A stretch of DNA of 64,000 bases, taken from positions 81,126 through 145,125 of the forward strand of contig NZ_JH719942.1 in assembly GCF_000275825.1 (NCBI RefSeq). Reading direction: 5' to 3'. Of this stretch, positions 10,815 to 22,453 are shown one piece after another; position 1 is the first letter of the stretch; each line of letters begins with the position of its first letter. The notes below the pieces were generated by a model, which had not been told where the DNA came from, searched no databases, and saw nothing but the letters and a program-made list of their open reading frames with translations. This DNA comes from Saprospira grandis DSM 2844 (GTDB lineage Bacteria; Bacteroidota; Bacteroidia; Chitinophagales; Saprospiraceae). The position numbers were made by a program, and so were the translations under genes.

Positions 10815-13800
10815 GTTTCAATGCTGCTTCGCCTGCAATGGGTTTAGTATAAGTTGGAAAAAGTAATTTCTGATTTTGAGAATAAAGTTTCAATGCTGCT
10901 TCGCCTGCAATGGGTTTAGTATCAGGTCATACTACATACGGTGGTCATGACTATCGTGTTTCAATGCTGCTTCGCCTGCAATGGGTTTAGTATAGCTGGG
11001 GTTGAAGTGGATCAACAGAGCATTGAGTTTCAATGCTGCTTCGCCTGCAATGGGTTTAGTATAAAAGGGGCTAGGGTTGAGATATGGCTTAATGAAGTTT
11101 CAATGCTGCTTCGCCTGCAATGGGTTTAGTATTTTTCAACTTTGGCCAATGACTGTTTTTGAGAAGAGTTTCAATGCTGCTTCGCCTGCAATGGGTTTAG
11201 TATCCCCAATGAAATTGATGACAATCAAAACAACGTAGTTTCAATGCTGCTTCGCCTGCAATGGGTTTAGTATAGCCCCGGCCATCGCAGCCAAGGAAGC
11301 TGAACAGCGTTTCAATGCTGCTTCGCCTGCAATGGGTTTAGTATACTATCGAGGAGCTGAAACGGCTAGGGCTTAATAGTTTCAATGCTGCTTCGCCTGC
11401 AATGGGTTTAGTATACAGAGCTACTTAGCCGGGCCAGTCAACTTGAAAGCGTTTCAATGCTGCTTCGCCTGCAATGGGTTTAGTATAGACGACTTGAGTC
11501 CCCAGATAAAACGCTTTCCTGTTTCAATGCTGCTTCGCCTGCAATGGGTTTAGTATAAAGATCAATTTTCAGAATACGTGGTAAACATGTAGTTTCAATG
11601 CTGCTTCGCCTGCAATGGGTTTAGTATTTGTCTACCCGTCCCCGTTCGGTCTGCTTCTGCGGTTTCAATGCTGCTTCGCCTGCAATGGGTTTAGTATTAG
11701 TTCTGCTCAAGTTTACTGAAGGCATATCAGCCATGTTTCAATGCTGCTTCGCCTGCAATGGGTTTAGTATCAATTGGAAGTTGGCAGCAATGAGGTGCAG
11801 TGAGGAAGTTTCAATGCTGCTTCGCCTGCAATGGGTTTAGTATGTGCACCCATGGCTTCTTCTTCCTTTGTGCGGGTGTTTCAATGCTGCTTCGCCTGCA
11901 ATGGGTTTAGTATTTGATTACCTTGTAGAAAACTACAATACGTTAGGGTTTCAATGCTGCTTCGCCTGCAATGGGTTTAGTATCGAGCAGGCACTGGCGG
12001 AGGCTGGGGTTTTCAACCTGTTTCAATGCTGCTTCGCCTGCAATGGGTTTAGTATTGTCGTGGTGATGCTCTTTAATTATTCCCTGGAACGTTTCAATGC
12101 TGCTTCGCCTGCAATGGGTTTAGTATATAGTATCCCTCCGAAGTGACAACAACCAGTTTTGTTTCAATGCTGCTTCGCCTGCAATGGGTTTAGTATAGAT
12201 GCGTGAGATTGAGTTCTTGAAAATGAAAGCAGTTTCAATGCTGCTTCGCCTGCAATGGGTTTAGTATAGAAGTACTATGTAGATTACTGGGCATTAAAGA
12301 TGTTTCAATGCTGCTTCGCCTGCAATGGGTTTAGTATTTATCGGGGTACCCGGTTTCATCTGCTAAATTTTGTTTCAATGCTGCTTCGCCTGCAATGGGT
12401 TTAGTATAATAAAGGAGGATACACCTCCATTTTCAAGGCCAAAGTTTCAATGCTGCTTCGCCTGCAATGGGTTTAGTATAATATAGGGTTGATTACAAAT
12501 GAAAAATCAGTAAAGTTTCAATGCTGCTTCGCCTGCAATGGGTTTAGTATGCTGGTGACGTTTATGGCTCAGGTGAATTTGAGGATGTTTCAATGCTGCT
12601 TCGCCTGCAATGGGTTTAGTATGAGGTAGTTAAAGAAGATGACAGTGTATCATCGAAGGGTTTCAATGCTGCTTCGCCTGCAATGGGTTTAGTATAATTT
12701 CGCATCTACTGCGATGTTTTCGCCTTTTCGTTTCAATGCTGCTTCGCCTGCAATGGGTTTAGTATCCTAATAAGACTAGCAAAGGCCAAGAGCAAAAGGT
12801 TTCAATGCTGCTTCGCCTGCAATGGGTTTAGTATTAGACTATGATCATTTTCAGAAAGTTGTACAACTGTTTCAATGCTGCTTCGCCTGCAATGGGTTTA
12901 GTATTTTAATCATAATTCGATCTTCACCTGTTTCTGGACAGTTTCAATGCTGCTTCGCCTGCAATGGGTTTAGTATCCTCACGATGAATTGCGTGAGGAA
13001 TTTCATCATAAGTTTCAATGCTGCTTCGCCTGCAATGGGTTTAGTATGAAGACGTTTATGCGTCTGGGGACCATGCTGGTCGTTTCAATGCTGCTTCGCC
13101 TGCAATGGGTTTAGTATTAAGGCCTTTCTTTACTTAGATGCCAAAGCAGCGGTTTCAATGCTGCTTCGCCTGCAATGGGTTTAGTATAATACGGAACGGT
13201 TAAGGGCTTAGTATTTCCCAAGTTTCAATGCTGCTTCGCCTGCAATGGGTTTAGTATAACTTCAAATTCAGCAGCCATTTATATTTATTTTAAAGTTTCA
13301 ATGCTGCTTCGCCTGCAATGGGTTTAGTATTGCAGCCCACCATAGTCTTTCTCTTAGATCTTTTACAGTTTCAATGCTGCTTCGCCTGCAATGGGTTTAG
13401 TATGGGAAGAGCAAGCTACCCAGTTGAAAAAGCTGAGAGTTTCAATGCTGCTTCGCCTGCAATGGGTTTAGTATTAGTAACGGATCCCTAAAACCTCAGG
13501 ATCAACGGTGTTTCAATGCTGCTTCGCCTGCAATGGGTTTAGTATAGAACCCCCGCCAGATAACGGAGGAGCAGTTTGCCGTTTCAATGCTGCTTCGCCT
13601 GCAATGGGTTTAGTATTTTCAGTTAAAAGATTAGGTAAGTAAGCACCATAGTTTCAATGCTGCTTCGCCTGCAATGGGTTTAGTATTTAATACGCAGGCT
13701 CTATCCACCACCTTTGGCGAGGTTTCAATGCTGCTTCGCCTGCAATGGGTTTAGTATAAACTAAGGATTCAGAGATCGCTTCCCTCCAAAGTTTCAATGC

Positions 13801-16800
13801 TGCTTCGCCTGCAATGGGTTTAGTATTTATCATTGTGGGCGGCCTAATAACCGCAGGAACAGTTTCAATGCTGCTTCGCCTGCAATGGGTTTAGTATCGG
13901 CAAAGCCCCAATAGTTCAGCGCAGCCGCCGCAGTTTCAATGCTGCTTCGCCTGCAATGGGTTTAGTATTGTTGCTGGGTAACATTTTATAAACAAACAAA
14001 AACTGTTTCAATGCTGCTTCGCCTGCAATGGGTTTAGTATAACTTATAACATGACATTAGAAGAAAAATTGGCAGTTTCAATGCTGCTTCGCCTGCAATG
14101 GGTTTAGTATGATCGTTATCAGGCGATCCAATTTTACTTTGAGGGTTTCAATGCTGCTTCGCCTGCAATGGGTTTAGTATTTAGGCTGGTTACTAGGTAT
14201 TTTCAGATTGCTAGAGTTTCAATGCTGCTTCGCCTGCAATGGGTTTAGTATGAGGATGAGCTCATCGAAGAGGATGAGTACAAGGGTTTCAATGCTGCTT
14301 CGCCTGCAATGGGTTTAGTATTTTTACAAGGTATCTATTTTGGGGTAATTACTAGCCTGTTTCAATGCTGCTTCGCCTGCAATGGGTTTAGTATGCGAAA
14401 AAGCAACCTTTTCCCTCCAATTTTTAAAAAGTTTCAATGCTGCTTCGCCTGCAATGGGTTTAGTATGAAAAGGCTGACTTTATCAACAAGTACCAAGCCG
14501 CAGTTTCAATGCTGCTTCGCCTGCAATGGGTTTAGTATAGCTCAGCGATGATTTTAGCACTCTCTTGGAGTGGTTTCAATGCTGCTTCGCCTGCAATGGG
14601 TTTAGTATGCTGTGATAGTAGCCATAGTTTCATAGTTTTAATGGTTTCAATGCTGCTTCGCCTGCAATGGGTTTAGTATTATTTACCTTCTAGCTGCCCT
14701 TCTAAGGGGCTTAAAGTTTCAATGCTGCTTCGCCTGCAATGGGTTTAGTATCAATTATGGTTTGATTCAGACCTTTTTCGTCTGACGTTTCAATGCTGCT
14801 TCGCCTGCAATGGGTTTAGTATACACAAAAATGGAATATGCCAATGTGGAATTGGAGTTTCAATGCTGCTTCGCCTGCAATGGGTTTAGTATTCGCCCAA
14901 AAAATTATCGAACTTTACAACGGTAATAGTTTCAATGCTGCTTCGCCTGCAATGGGTTTAGTATAAAACTTACAAAATGTATCGTAAGTTGAAAAATGTT
15001 TCAATGCTGCTTCGCCTGCAATGGGTTTAGTATATATATAGAAGTAAGAGATAAAAAGCTTTTACGATAACGTTTCAATGCTGCTTCGCCTGCAATGGGT
15101 TTAGTATGCAGCCCCTTTAGTTCTTCTTTATTCATCTTGTTGTTTCAATGCTGCTTCGCCTGCAATGGGTTTAGTATCATCACTAAGCAGGCTCTAGATG
15201 GAGCCATTGAAAGTTTCAATGCTGCTTCGCCTGCAATGGGTTTAGTATACTATCCCTCCGAAGTGACAACAACCAGTTTTGGGTTTCAATGCTGCTTCGC
15301 CTGCAATGGGTTTAGTATAAGCCTCAGTGTTATTCAACACTGCTTTGCCAAAATGTTTCAATGCTGCTTCGCCTGCAATGGGTTTAGTATCTGATTACCA
15401 TTGATTTGGCGAAGCCCCGAAAGCGTTTCAATGCTGCTTCGCCTGCAATGGGTTTAGTATTAAACTAGGGAGGCCCTAGGCTCGCCTGCTAAGCGTTTCA
15501 ATGCTGCTTCGCCTGCAATGGGTTTAGTATATATATAGAAGTCATTAGGCGAAAAGGCACAAAACAGTTTCAATGCTGCTTCGCCTGCAATGGGTTTAGT
15601 ATTAATGCAGACATTTCCGAGGACATCTTAAACAAAAGGTTTCAATGCTGCTTCGCCTGCAATGGGTTTAGTATTTAAGGCTTGTAAAATAGCATCTCTA
15701 CGGCCACTTGTTTCAATGCTGCTTCGCCTGCAATGGGTTTAGTATAAAGTTGCCATTCCTTTGTATTGCTCTAATGCTTGTTTCAATGCTGCTTCGCCTG
15801 CAATGGGTTTAGTATCGATAGTTCGGCTGATTGAGCAGGGAAATAGAAAAGTTTCAATGCTGCTTCGCCTGCAATGGGTTTAGTATTTGACTCTCGTTGA
15901 CCCCACTACTCCTGTGGGGGTTTCAATGCTGCTTCGCCTGCAATGGGTTTAGTATTGGCCCGAACTGCCATTGTATTGAAGATTAACTTGTTTCAATGCT
16001 GCTTCGCCTGCAATGGGTTTAGTATGTTCTTCGACCATCAGTGCACAATGCTATGTTTGCAAGTTTCAATGCTGCTTCGCCTGCAATGGGTTTAGTATTT
16101 GTTGAGACACAAATAGTGTGTCCCGAATAAAAAGTTTCAATGCTGCTTCGCCTGCAATGGGTTTAGTATAGAATACCAAGGGTACTCTAAGGAAGCTATA
16201 GAAGGTTTCAATGCTGCTTCGCCTGCAATGGGTTTAGTATTTCCCATCTAACGGACCTTTCTATATTTCGGGCATAGTTTCAATGCTGCTTCGCCTGCAA
16301 TGGGTTTAGTATTTACAAGGTCTTTCTTCAGCCCCTTGTTACAGATCTGTTTCAATGCTGCTTCGCCTGCAATGGGTTTAGTATTTTATAAAAATAATTT
16401 CAAACCCTATTCTTACTATGTTTCAATGCTGCTTCGCCTGCAATGGGTTTAGTATTAATCTCTTCAGAGTCTTTACCAAATAATTCATTACGAAGTTTCA
16501 ATGCTGCTTCGCCTGCAATGGGTTTAGTATTTAACCTCATTCATAGTGTGTTCTTTTACGTGTGTGGTTTCAATGCTGCTTCGCCTGCAATGGGTTTAGT
16601 ATTAACATATCTTTTAAGATCGGAACCCTTAAGTTGTTTCAATGCTGCTTCGCCTGCAATGGGTTTAGTATGCATCTGGCATTTTGTTGTTTAGGGCTTC
16701 TAAAAGTTTCAATGCTGCTTCGCCTGCAATGGGTTTAGTATAGACGTCCCAGAAATGGACCAGACCGAAAAAGAAGTTTCAATGCTGCTTCGCCTGCAAT

Positions 16801-19800
16801 GGGTTTAGTATTTAAAAATGCTTTTGTCGAAGCGTTTTATTTTTATTGGTTTCAATGCTGCTTCGCCTGCAATGGGTTTAGTATTAATAGGCGGCGGCTG
16901 AGAGCCCGCCAATGATAAAAAGGTTTCAATGCTGCTTCGCCTGCAATGGGTTTAGTATAACTGCCCCTACCCCACAGGGCAAAACCTATGGGCGTTTCAA
17001 TGCTGCTTCGCCTGCAATGGGTTTAGTATTCCATACATTGAAAAAGAAGCCCCTACCCTATGGGGTTTCAATGCTGCTTCGCCTGCAATGGGTTTAGTAT
17101 CTAGCATCATCAAATACTAGAAAAGTGTTATAGAGTTTCAATGCTGCTTCGCCTGCAATGGGTTTAGTATAAACAACAGCTACACAGACATTTTCAGAGG
17201 CCGAAAGTTTCAATGCTGCTTCGCCTGCAATGGGTTTAGTATACCCTATTGGCCGAACAGTTTCCCCAACTAAGTGTGTTTCAATGCTGCTTCGCCTGCA
17301 ATGGGTTTAGTATTGTTTTTAGTAGCATCTAATTCTCGCCATAGAAGGGTTTCAATGCTGCTTCGCCTGCAATGGGTTTAGTATAGTAGCGATCAAAAAC
17401 TGCGAACTTAAGAAGTTGTTTCAATGCTGCTTCGCCTGCAATGGGTTTAGTATGCTATATTTTTAAAGAATAGGAGAAATACTCCAAAGTTTCAATGCTG
17501 CTTCGCCTGCAATGGGTTTAGTATCTTCTTATGAGTTCCAAACAAAGACTTGTTTTGAAGTTTCAATGCTGCTTCGCCTGCAATGGGTTTAGTATTTCTT
17601 CACTTATTACTTACATTGACGGTAAGTTCGGTTTCAATGCTGCTTCGCCTGCAATGGGTTTAGTATACATCATCGCTCAAGTCAAGTTAGACTTGGATAA
17701 GTTTCAATGCTGCTTCGCCTGCAATGGGTTTAGTATGAATGAACGGCTGTACGAGAAATCTACTGAATTGAATCGTTTCAATGCTGCTTCGCCTGCAATG
17801 GGTTTAGTATCCAAAACCTTATTAAAGATATTTATGCGCAGGCCAAGTTTCAATGCTGCTTCGCCTGCAATGGGTTTAGTATTAGCACGCAAAGGAATTT
17901 TACCAAGCTTGACAAACGTTTCAATGCTGCTTCGCCTGCAATGGGTTTAGTATGTTTCTAGAGTCCATGGGGCCGAGCTTGAAACAGTTTCAATGCTGCT
18001 TCGCCTGCAATGGGTTTAGTATACGTTCGGCTGAAGAGTTACTATTATCGTTATCAGGTTTCAATGCTGCTTCGCCTGCAATGGGTTTAGTATCGTACTT
18101 CTAACATCATCTTCATCAATGAGTACGGGTTTCAATGCTGCTTCGCCTGCAATGGGTTTAGTATGGGTTGCAGGGTTATAAGACTCAGTATAAGCACTGT
18201 TTCAATGCTGCTTCGCCTGCAATGGGTTTAGTATAAGATTGTAAAGACGAGCTTAATGCAAATTAGAGAGTTTCAATGCTGCTTCGCCTGCAATGGGTTT
18301 AGTATCATACTGGTACAAATGTACCATTTCGTGCACTAGGTTTCAATGCTGCTTCGCCTGCAATGGGTTTAGTATTATCTCCAAATTAGCCTCCCTACGA
18401 GGTTAATAGTTTCAATGCTGCTTCGCCTGCAATGGGTTTAGTATAAGGAGAAGATACTCCTTTGTTATAAACTCTTTAGTTTCAATGCTGCTTCGCCTGC
18501 AATGGGTTTAGTATAATCCAATATACACACTTTCCATTAAGCCAATACAGTTTCAATGCTGCTTCGCCTGCAATGGGTTTAGTATTAGAAGCCATCGCTA
18601 AATGTAGAGAACTTCTACAGTTTCAATGCTGCTTCGCCTGCAATGGGTTTAGTATAAATACATTATAGTCGATTAAGTCCTCATAGATATAGTTTCAATG
18701 CTGCTTCGCCTGCAATGGGTTTAGTATTACTCTAAACTCATTACCCACAACTTCAAAGGAAAGTTTCAATGCTGCTTCGCCTGCAATGGGTTTAGTATGA
18801 CGAGGACTACCAACTGGCCAGATTCCAAGCGCCGTTTCAATGCTGCTTCGCCTGCAATGGGTTTAGTATAAGTTAAGGAAGCTTGTAAAGGCCTCCGCAG
18901 TCGGTTTCAATGCTGCTTCGCCTGCAATGGGTTTAGTATAGCTATTATTTTTAGAAGCTAACGATCCTGAAAAGGTTTCAATGCTGCTTCGCCTGCAATG
19001 GGTTTAGTATGTTTTCGAATTGGAAGTAATGACTACAGTCAACAGTTTCAATGCTGCTTCGCCTGCAATGGGTTTAGTATTTAAATTACTTTCTTGAGTT
19101 CTTCGATGAACTCAAGGTTTCAATGCTGCTTCGCCTGCAATGGGTTTAGTATATGATTTTGGCCTTGTTCACTTCATCGGTAGCCGGTTTCAATGCTGCT
19201 TCGCCTGCAATGGGTTTAGTATAAAACAACGTGTCAAAATGCGTAACTACGGTCAAAGTTTCAATGCTGCTTCGCCTGCAATGGGTTTAGTATGCACTAC
19301 AATGATGCTGTAGCAAGACGTGACGAAGGTTTCAATGCTGCTTCGCCTGCAATGGGTTTAGTATAGGCTCTGAGAGCTGCTCTAATCCATTTGTGGTAGT
19401 TTCAATGCTGCTTCGCCTGCAATGGGTTTAGTATAGCTCAACACCGTTTTGGTATACAGAATAGGCATGTTTCAATGCTGCTTCGCCTGCAATGGGTTTA
19501 GTATTCTTATGTACTGGAGTATAAATCCGTACAACTAAGTTTCAATGCTGCTTCGCCTGCAATGGGTTTAGTATTCGGCAGAGTATTCTACATCTTTGTC
19601 CCTAGATCGTTTCAATGCTGCTTCGCCTGCAATGGGTTTAGTATAGGGTCAAACCGCAGGAAACATTATTGAAACACTGTTTCAATGCTGCTTCGCCTGC
19701 AATGGGTTTAGTATAAGTCTAGAAAAACTTACAATATTAGCTACGTTGTTTCAATGCTGCTTCGCCTGCAATGGGTTTAGTATTTAGAAGGTCTACTGAG

Positions 19801-21091
19801 TACTTAAAGTCATAAGAGTTTCAATGCTGCTTCGCCTGCAATGGGTTTAGTATATTGCTGATGAAGGTATCTCAGTATTCGGTAGATAGTTTCAATGCTG
19901 CTTCGCCTGCAATGGGTTTAGTATCTGGGCGCTTGACCCCCATATGGTAGGGATTTAATAGGTTTCAATGCTGCTTCGCCTGCAATGGGTTTAGTATTCC
20001 AAGTAGTTGGCCGATACCCAATCATTAACGTGTTTCAATGCTGCTTCGCCTGCAATGGGTTTAGTATAAGGCAAGGCCTCAGCTTGCCGTCCATAATGGA
20101 GTTTCAATGCTGCTTCGCCTGCAATGGGTTTAGTATTCTTGCAATTGCTTTCAGCCCTAATATTATTGGCGTTTCAATGCTGCTTCGCCTGCAATGGGTT
20201 TAGTATAAGAGTTTACTATTATTGAATGGCGGCACGGTGTAGTTTCAATGCTGCTTCGCCTGCAATGGGTTTAGTATGCAAAACCAGAGAAATGATTAAG
20301 CAGATCGAAGTTTCAATGCTGCTTCGCCTGCAATGGGTTTAGTATCAAAGAGCTACGAGGTAAGGATTTGACCGATGAGCGTTTCAATGCTGCTTCGCCT
20401 GCAATGGGTTTAGTATCTTCTAACTCCAGTATTAAGAGAAAGTATTTTGAAGTTTCAATGCTGCTTCGCCTGCAATGGGTTTAGTATAGTTTTTATTTAT
20501 TATTTTAAAATCAACATTACAGTTTCAATGCTGCTTCGCCTGCAATGGGTTTAGTATAAAGCGGACGGTAAGACTGAGCGCTTGGCGTTCGGGTTTCAAT
20601 GCTGCTTCGCCTGCAATGGGTTTAGTATATCAATTTTAGTAAACGCACCTGTAACAGTTAAAGTTTCAATGCTGCTTCGCCTGCAATGGGTTTAGTATTT
20701 TGCAAGATACAAATGGTCACCAAAACAAGGTGATAGTTTCAATGCTGCTTCGCCTGCAATGGGTTTAGTATTCTCTCAGTGAAGAGGAGCAATCTTTATT
20801 TGTTGAGGTTTCAATGCTGCTTCGCCTGCAATGGGTTTAGTATATGTCCTGTATCAAAAGAGTTTGGTATTAATGGTGTTTCAATGCTGCTTCGCCTGCA
20901 ATGGGTTTAGTATCTGTCAATGAACAAGAATCACCATACACTCCGCAATGTTTCAATGCTGCTTCGCCTGCAATGGGTTTAGTATAACCAAATTGATCAT
21001 GTTTAATTTTAGATGGGTGTTTCAATGCTGCTTCGCCTGCAATGGGTTTAGTATATACCTGAGTGGAAAGTAGCCTCTACAAGAGTAGAGG

Positions 21092-21110
21092 GTTTCAATG
21101 CTGCTTCGCC
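21092..21110 (+). CRISPR. Truncated CRISPR repeat at the island junction
   Basis: The first 19 bases of the repeat (to CTTCGCC) are present, followed abruptly by comM-derived sequence at 21111. The spacer at 21055-21091 before it is intact. The junction bases GCC also precede the matching position in intact comM (GCCACCTA near 26068), so a short microhomology could have mediated the join. Confidence 0.92.
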
Positions 21111-21485
21111 ACCTATCCGAGGTGGTCGCCTTTTTGGATGGAGGCGAAAAGCCAGAAGCCGTTTTTATCGATACCCGCAAAGAATTTGAACAACACCCCC
21201 CTCTCCTCCTCGTCGATTTTATGGATGTAAGGGCCAAGAACAGGTCAAAAGAGCCTTAGAAGTGGCTGCAGCAGGGGCCATAATGCCATCCTGATCGGCC
21301 CACCCAGCGCAGGCAAAAGTATGTTGGCCAAACGCCTGCTGACCATCCTTCCCCCGCTTTCGCTCAAAGAAGCCCTAGAAACGACCAAAATTCATTCGGT
21401 GGCAGGCCTCATGTCCGAAAATGTCTCCCTAATTTCTAAACACACCTTTCGCAGTCCTCACCACACTTATTAGTGGTGTTACTCT
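21111..21485 (+). pseudogene. Decayed partial copy of comM
   Basis: The sequence matches intact comM from about 26070 to 26430 at roughly 90% identity by eye, covering the end of the N-terminal domain and the Walker A region (GGCCCACCCAGCGCAGGCAA here). Small indels near 21194, 21228 and 21279 break the frame and there is no start or stop context, so it cannot encode ComM. The final ~15 bases are scrambled. It lies in the same orientation as intact comM 4.5 kb away, making a direct repeat around the restriction-modification genes and endonuclease I. It probably arrived with the island or marks a recombination scar. Confidence 0.88.
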
Positions 21486-21544
21486 ATTAGTGATAAGGTA
21501 AAGCTTAGAATTGTATATGACTAATTTTGGAACCGAATGCTTAA

Positions 21545-22453
21545 TTAGAAAAATCCATCTTTAAGAACATTACCTTCTTCCTTATCTTCATTCTCAATTA
21601 ATTCCTCAATGTTCTTACAAAACCTTGAGAAAACATCTGCACTAAATGGATTCTTCTTTAGAAACCTTGAGAACCTAGCAGAAGCACCCTTTCTTCCTTC
21701 TTTGGTAGCGAAGTCTTTTCTGACATTTGAAGAAAGTCTTTTTGCTTTACGCAAAATTAGAACTTCTTCGATATCAGTTGGGATTGTGCTTACTGGTGTC
21801 ATATCCAACCATTCACAAAGCAAGAAGTATTTAGCACCAGGTATTGCCCTTCTTACGTCACTGGCAGTAGCGTTCGCTTCTTGAAACATTGTTTTGTCAA
21901 GATTGGTTTTACACTCTGCGGTTAAATACCCTAGATGAGCTTCGTTCGATTCATATTTTTCGAAGTCACTTGAATGAGATGCTCGAAGATGTATTTTTCG
22001 TGCAATTGCGAAATCTTGGTCTTTGGTACGAATCTTAATTCCTCCACCATTTTGTGAAGAGGTCAATGAAGATTTAAAGTAAACAGCTGAGAAGCATTTT
22101 CTTGGTCCTAACTCAATTTGGTCATTTAGCTCTGGAAAAGCCTTTTGAACGAGTATTGGAAGGAACTCTTCAATCACTGTATTGTCTAGTTTTAGCTGTC
22201 CTTTCTGCCTGTATAGAAAGTCATCATTACTTGAAAAGATTAGTTCAAAGTCGATAAAGTATTTATACTCATTAAGCAAATCAACAAGTCCTTTAATAAT
22301 TTTAGGTCTATCTCCTTCAACCTCAGACATCTTCTTAATCCAATCATTGTAAGTTTCTATTGCCTTTTCTACACGAGGCATTTCTGACACTGGTAGTTTT
22401 GCATTTCTCTTGAGTGCAACCAGCTTGTCATAATGCGGTTTTGGTAATTCCAT
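21545..22453 (-). CDS. Putative type II restriction endonuclease (Bpu10I-like)
   Basis: This 302-residue protein lies directly downstream of a DNA methyltransferase. The overlap of TAA and ATG by one base at 22453 implies translational coupling. It would cleave unmodified DNA at the sequence the partner methylates. A PD-(D/E)xK-like core is visible: D147 (KDQDF), then E180-C-K182 within TAECKTNLDKT. The overall look, including the stretch GAKYFLLCEWLDMTP, reminds me of the Bpu10I family, but this is recognition by eye and the target site cannot be read from sequence. Base composition is visibly more AT-rich than surrounding host genes, which fits horizontal acquisition. Confidence that it is the cognate nuclease rests mostly on its position. 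Confidence 0.62.
   Translation of the reverse strand: MELPKPHYDKLVALKRNAKLPVSEMPRVEKAIETYNDWIKKMSEVEGDRPKIIKGLVDLLNEYKYFIDFELIFSSNDDFLYRQKGQLKLDNTVIEEFLPILVQKAFPELNDQIELGPRKCFSAVYFKSSLTSSQNGGGIKIRTKDQDFAIARKIHLRASHSSDFEKYESNEAHLGYLTAECKTNLDKTMFQEANATASDVRRAIPGAKYFLLCEWLDMTPVSTIPTDIEEVLILRKAKRLSSNVRKDFATKEGRKGASARFSRFLKKNPFSADVFSRFCKNIEELIENEDKEEGNVLKDGFF

Larger units (their letters stand above)
1100..21054. CRISPR. Giant CRISPR array, 282 full repeats
   Basis: The repeat is 36 bp: GTTTCAATGCTGCTTCGCCT followed by GCAATGGGTTTAGTAT. Hand counting gives 282 complete copies with a mean period of 70.9 bp and spacers mostly 33-38 nt. Conservation is near perfect; the copy at 1880 has one substitution (GTAATGGG). 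Read on the minus strand the repeat ends in ATTGAAAC, the 8-nt crRNA 5' tag typical of type I-B and type III systems, so minus-strand transcription with the leader on the right is the default reading. The TAnnTTTG box on the left points the other way. Repeat and spacer lengths suit type III or I better than II, V or VI. No cas1, cas2, cas6 or effector gene lies in the window. The right end is broken at 21110 by an inserted island. Confidence 0.98.

Noticed and set aside
1100-21054. Excess of plus-strand open frames in the array as evidence of sense-strand spacer bias
   Set aside because: The repeat itself is open in two plus frames but only one minus frame, which explains the excess.
1100-21054. 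Type II, V or VI effector assignment for the array
   Set aside because: Spacers of 33-38 nt and the ATTGAAAC repeat end fit types I-B and III better; no tracrRNA-like anti-repeat was noticed in the flanks.
1047-21237. Dozens of open frames of 60-150 codons inside the array, with repeated FQCCFACNGFSI, GFNAASPAMGLV or TKPIAGEAALK
   Set aside because: They are translations of the CRISPR repeat joined to spacers that happen to lack stops. The 36-bp repeat is 12 codons, so frames persist when spacer lengths suit. No start context or composition of a real gene.
21022-21237. 71-codon minus-strand frame over the island junction
   Set aside because: It joins CRISPR repeat to the antisense of the comM fragment; not a gene.
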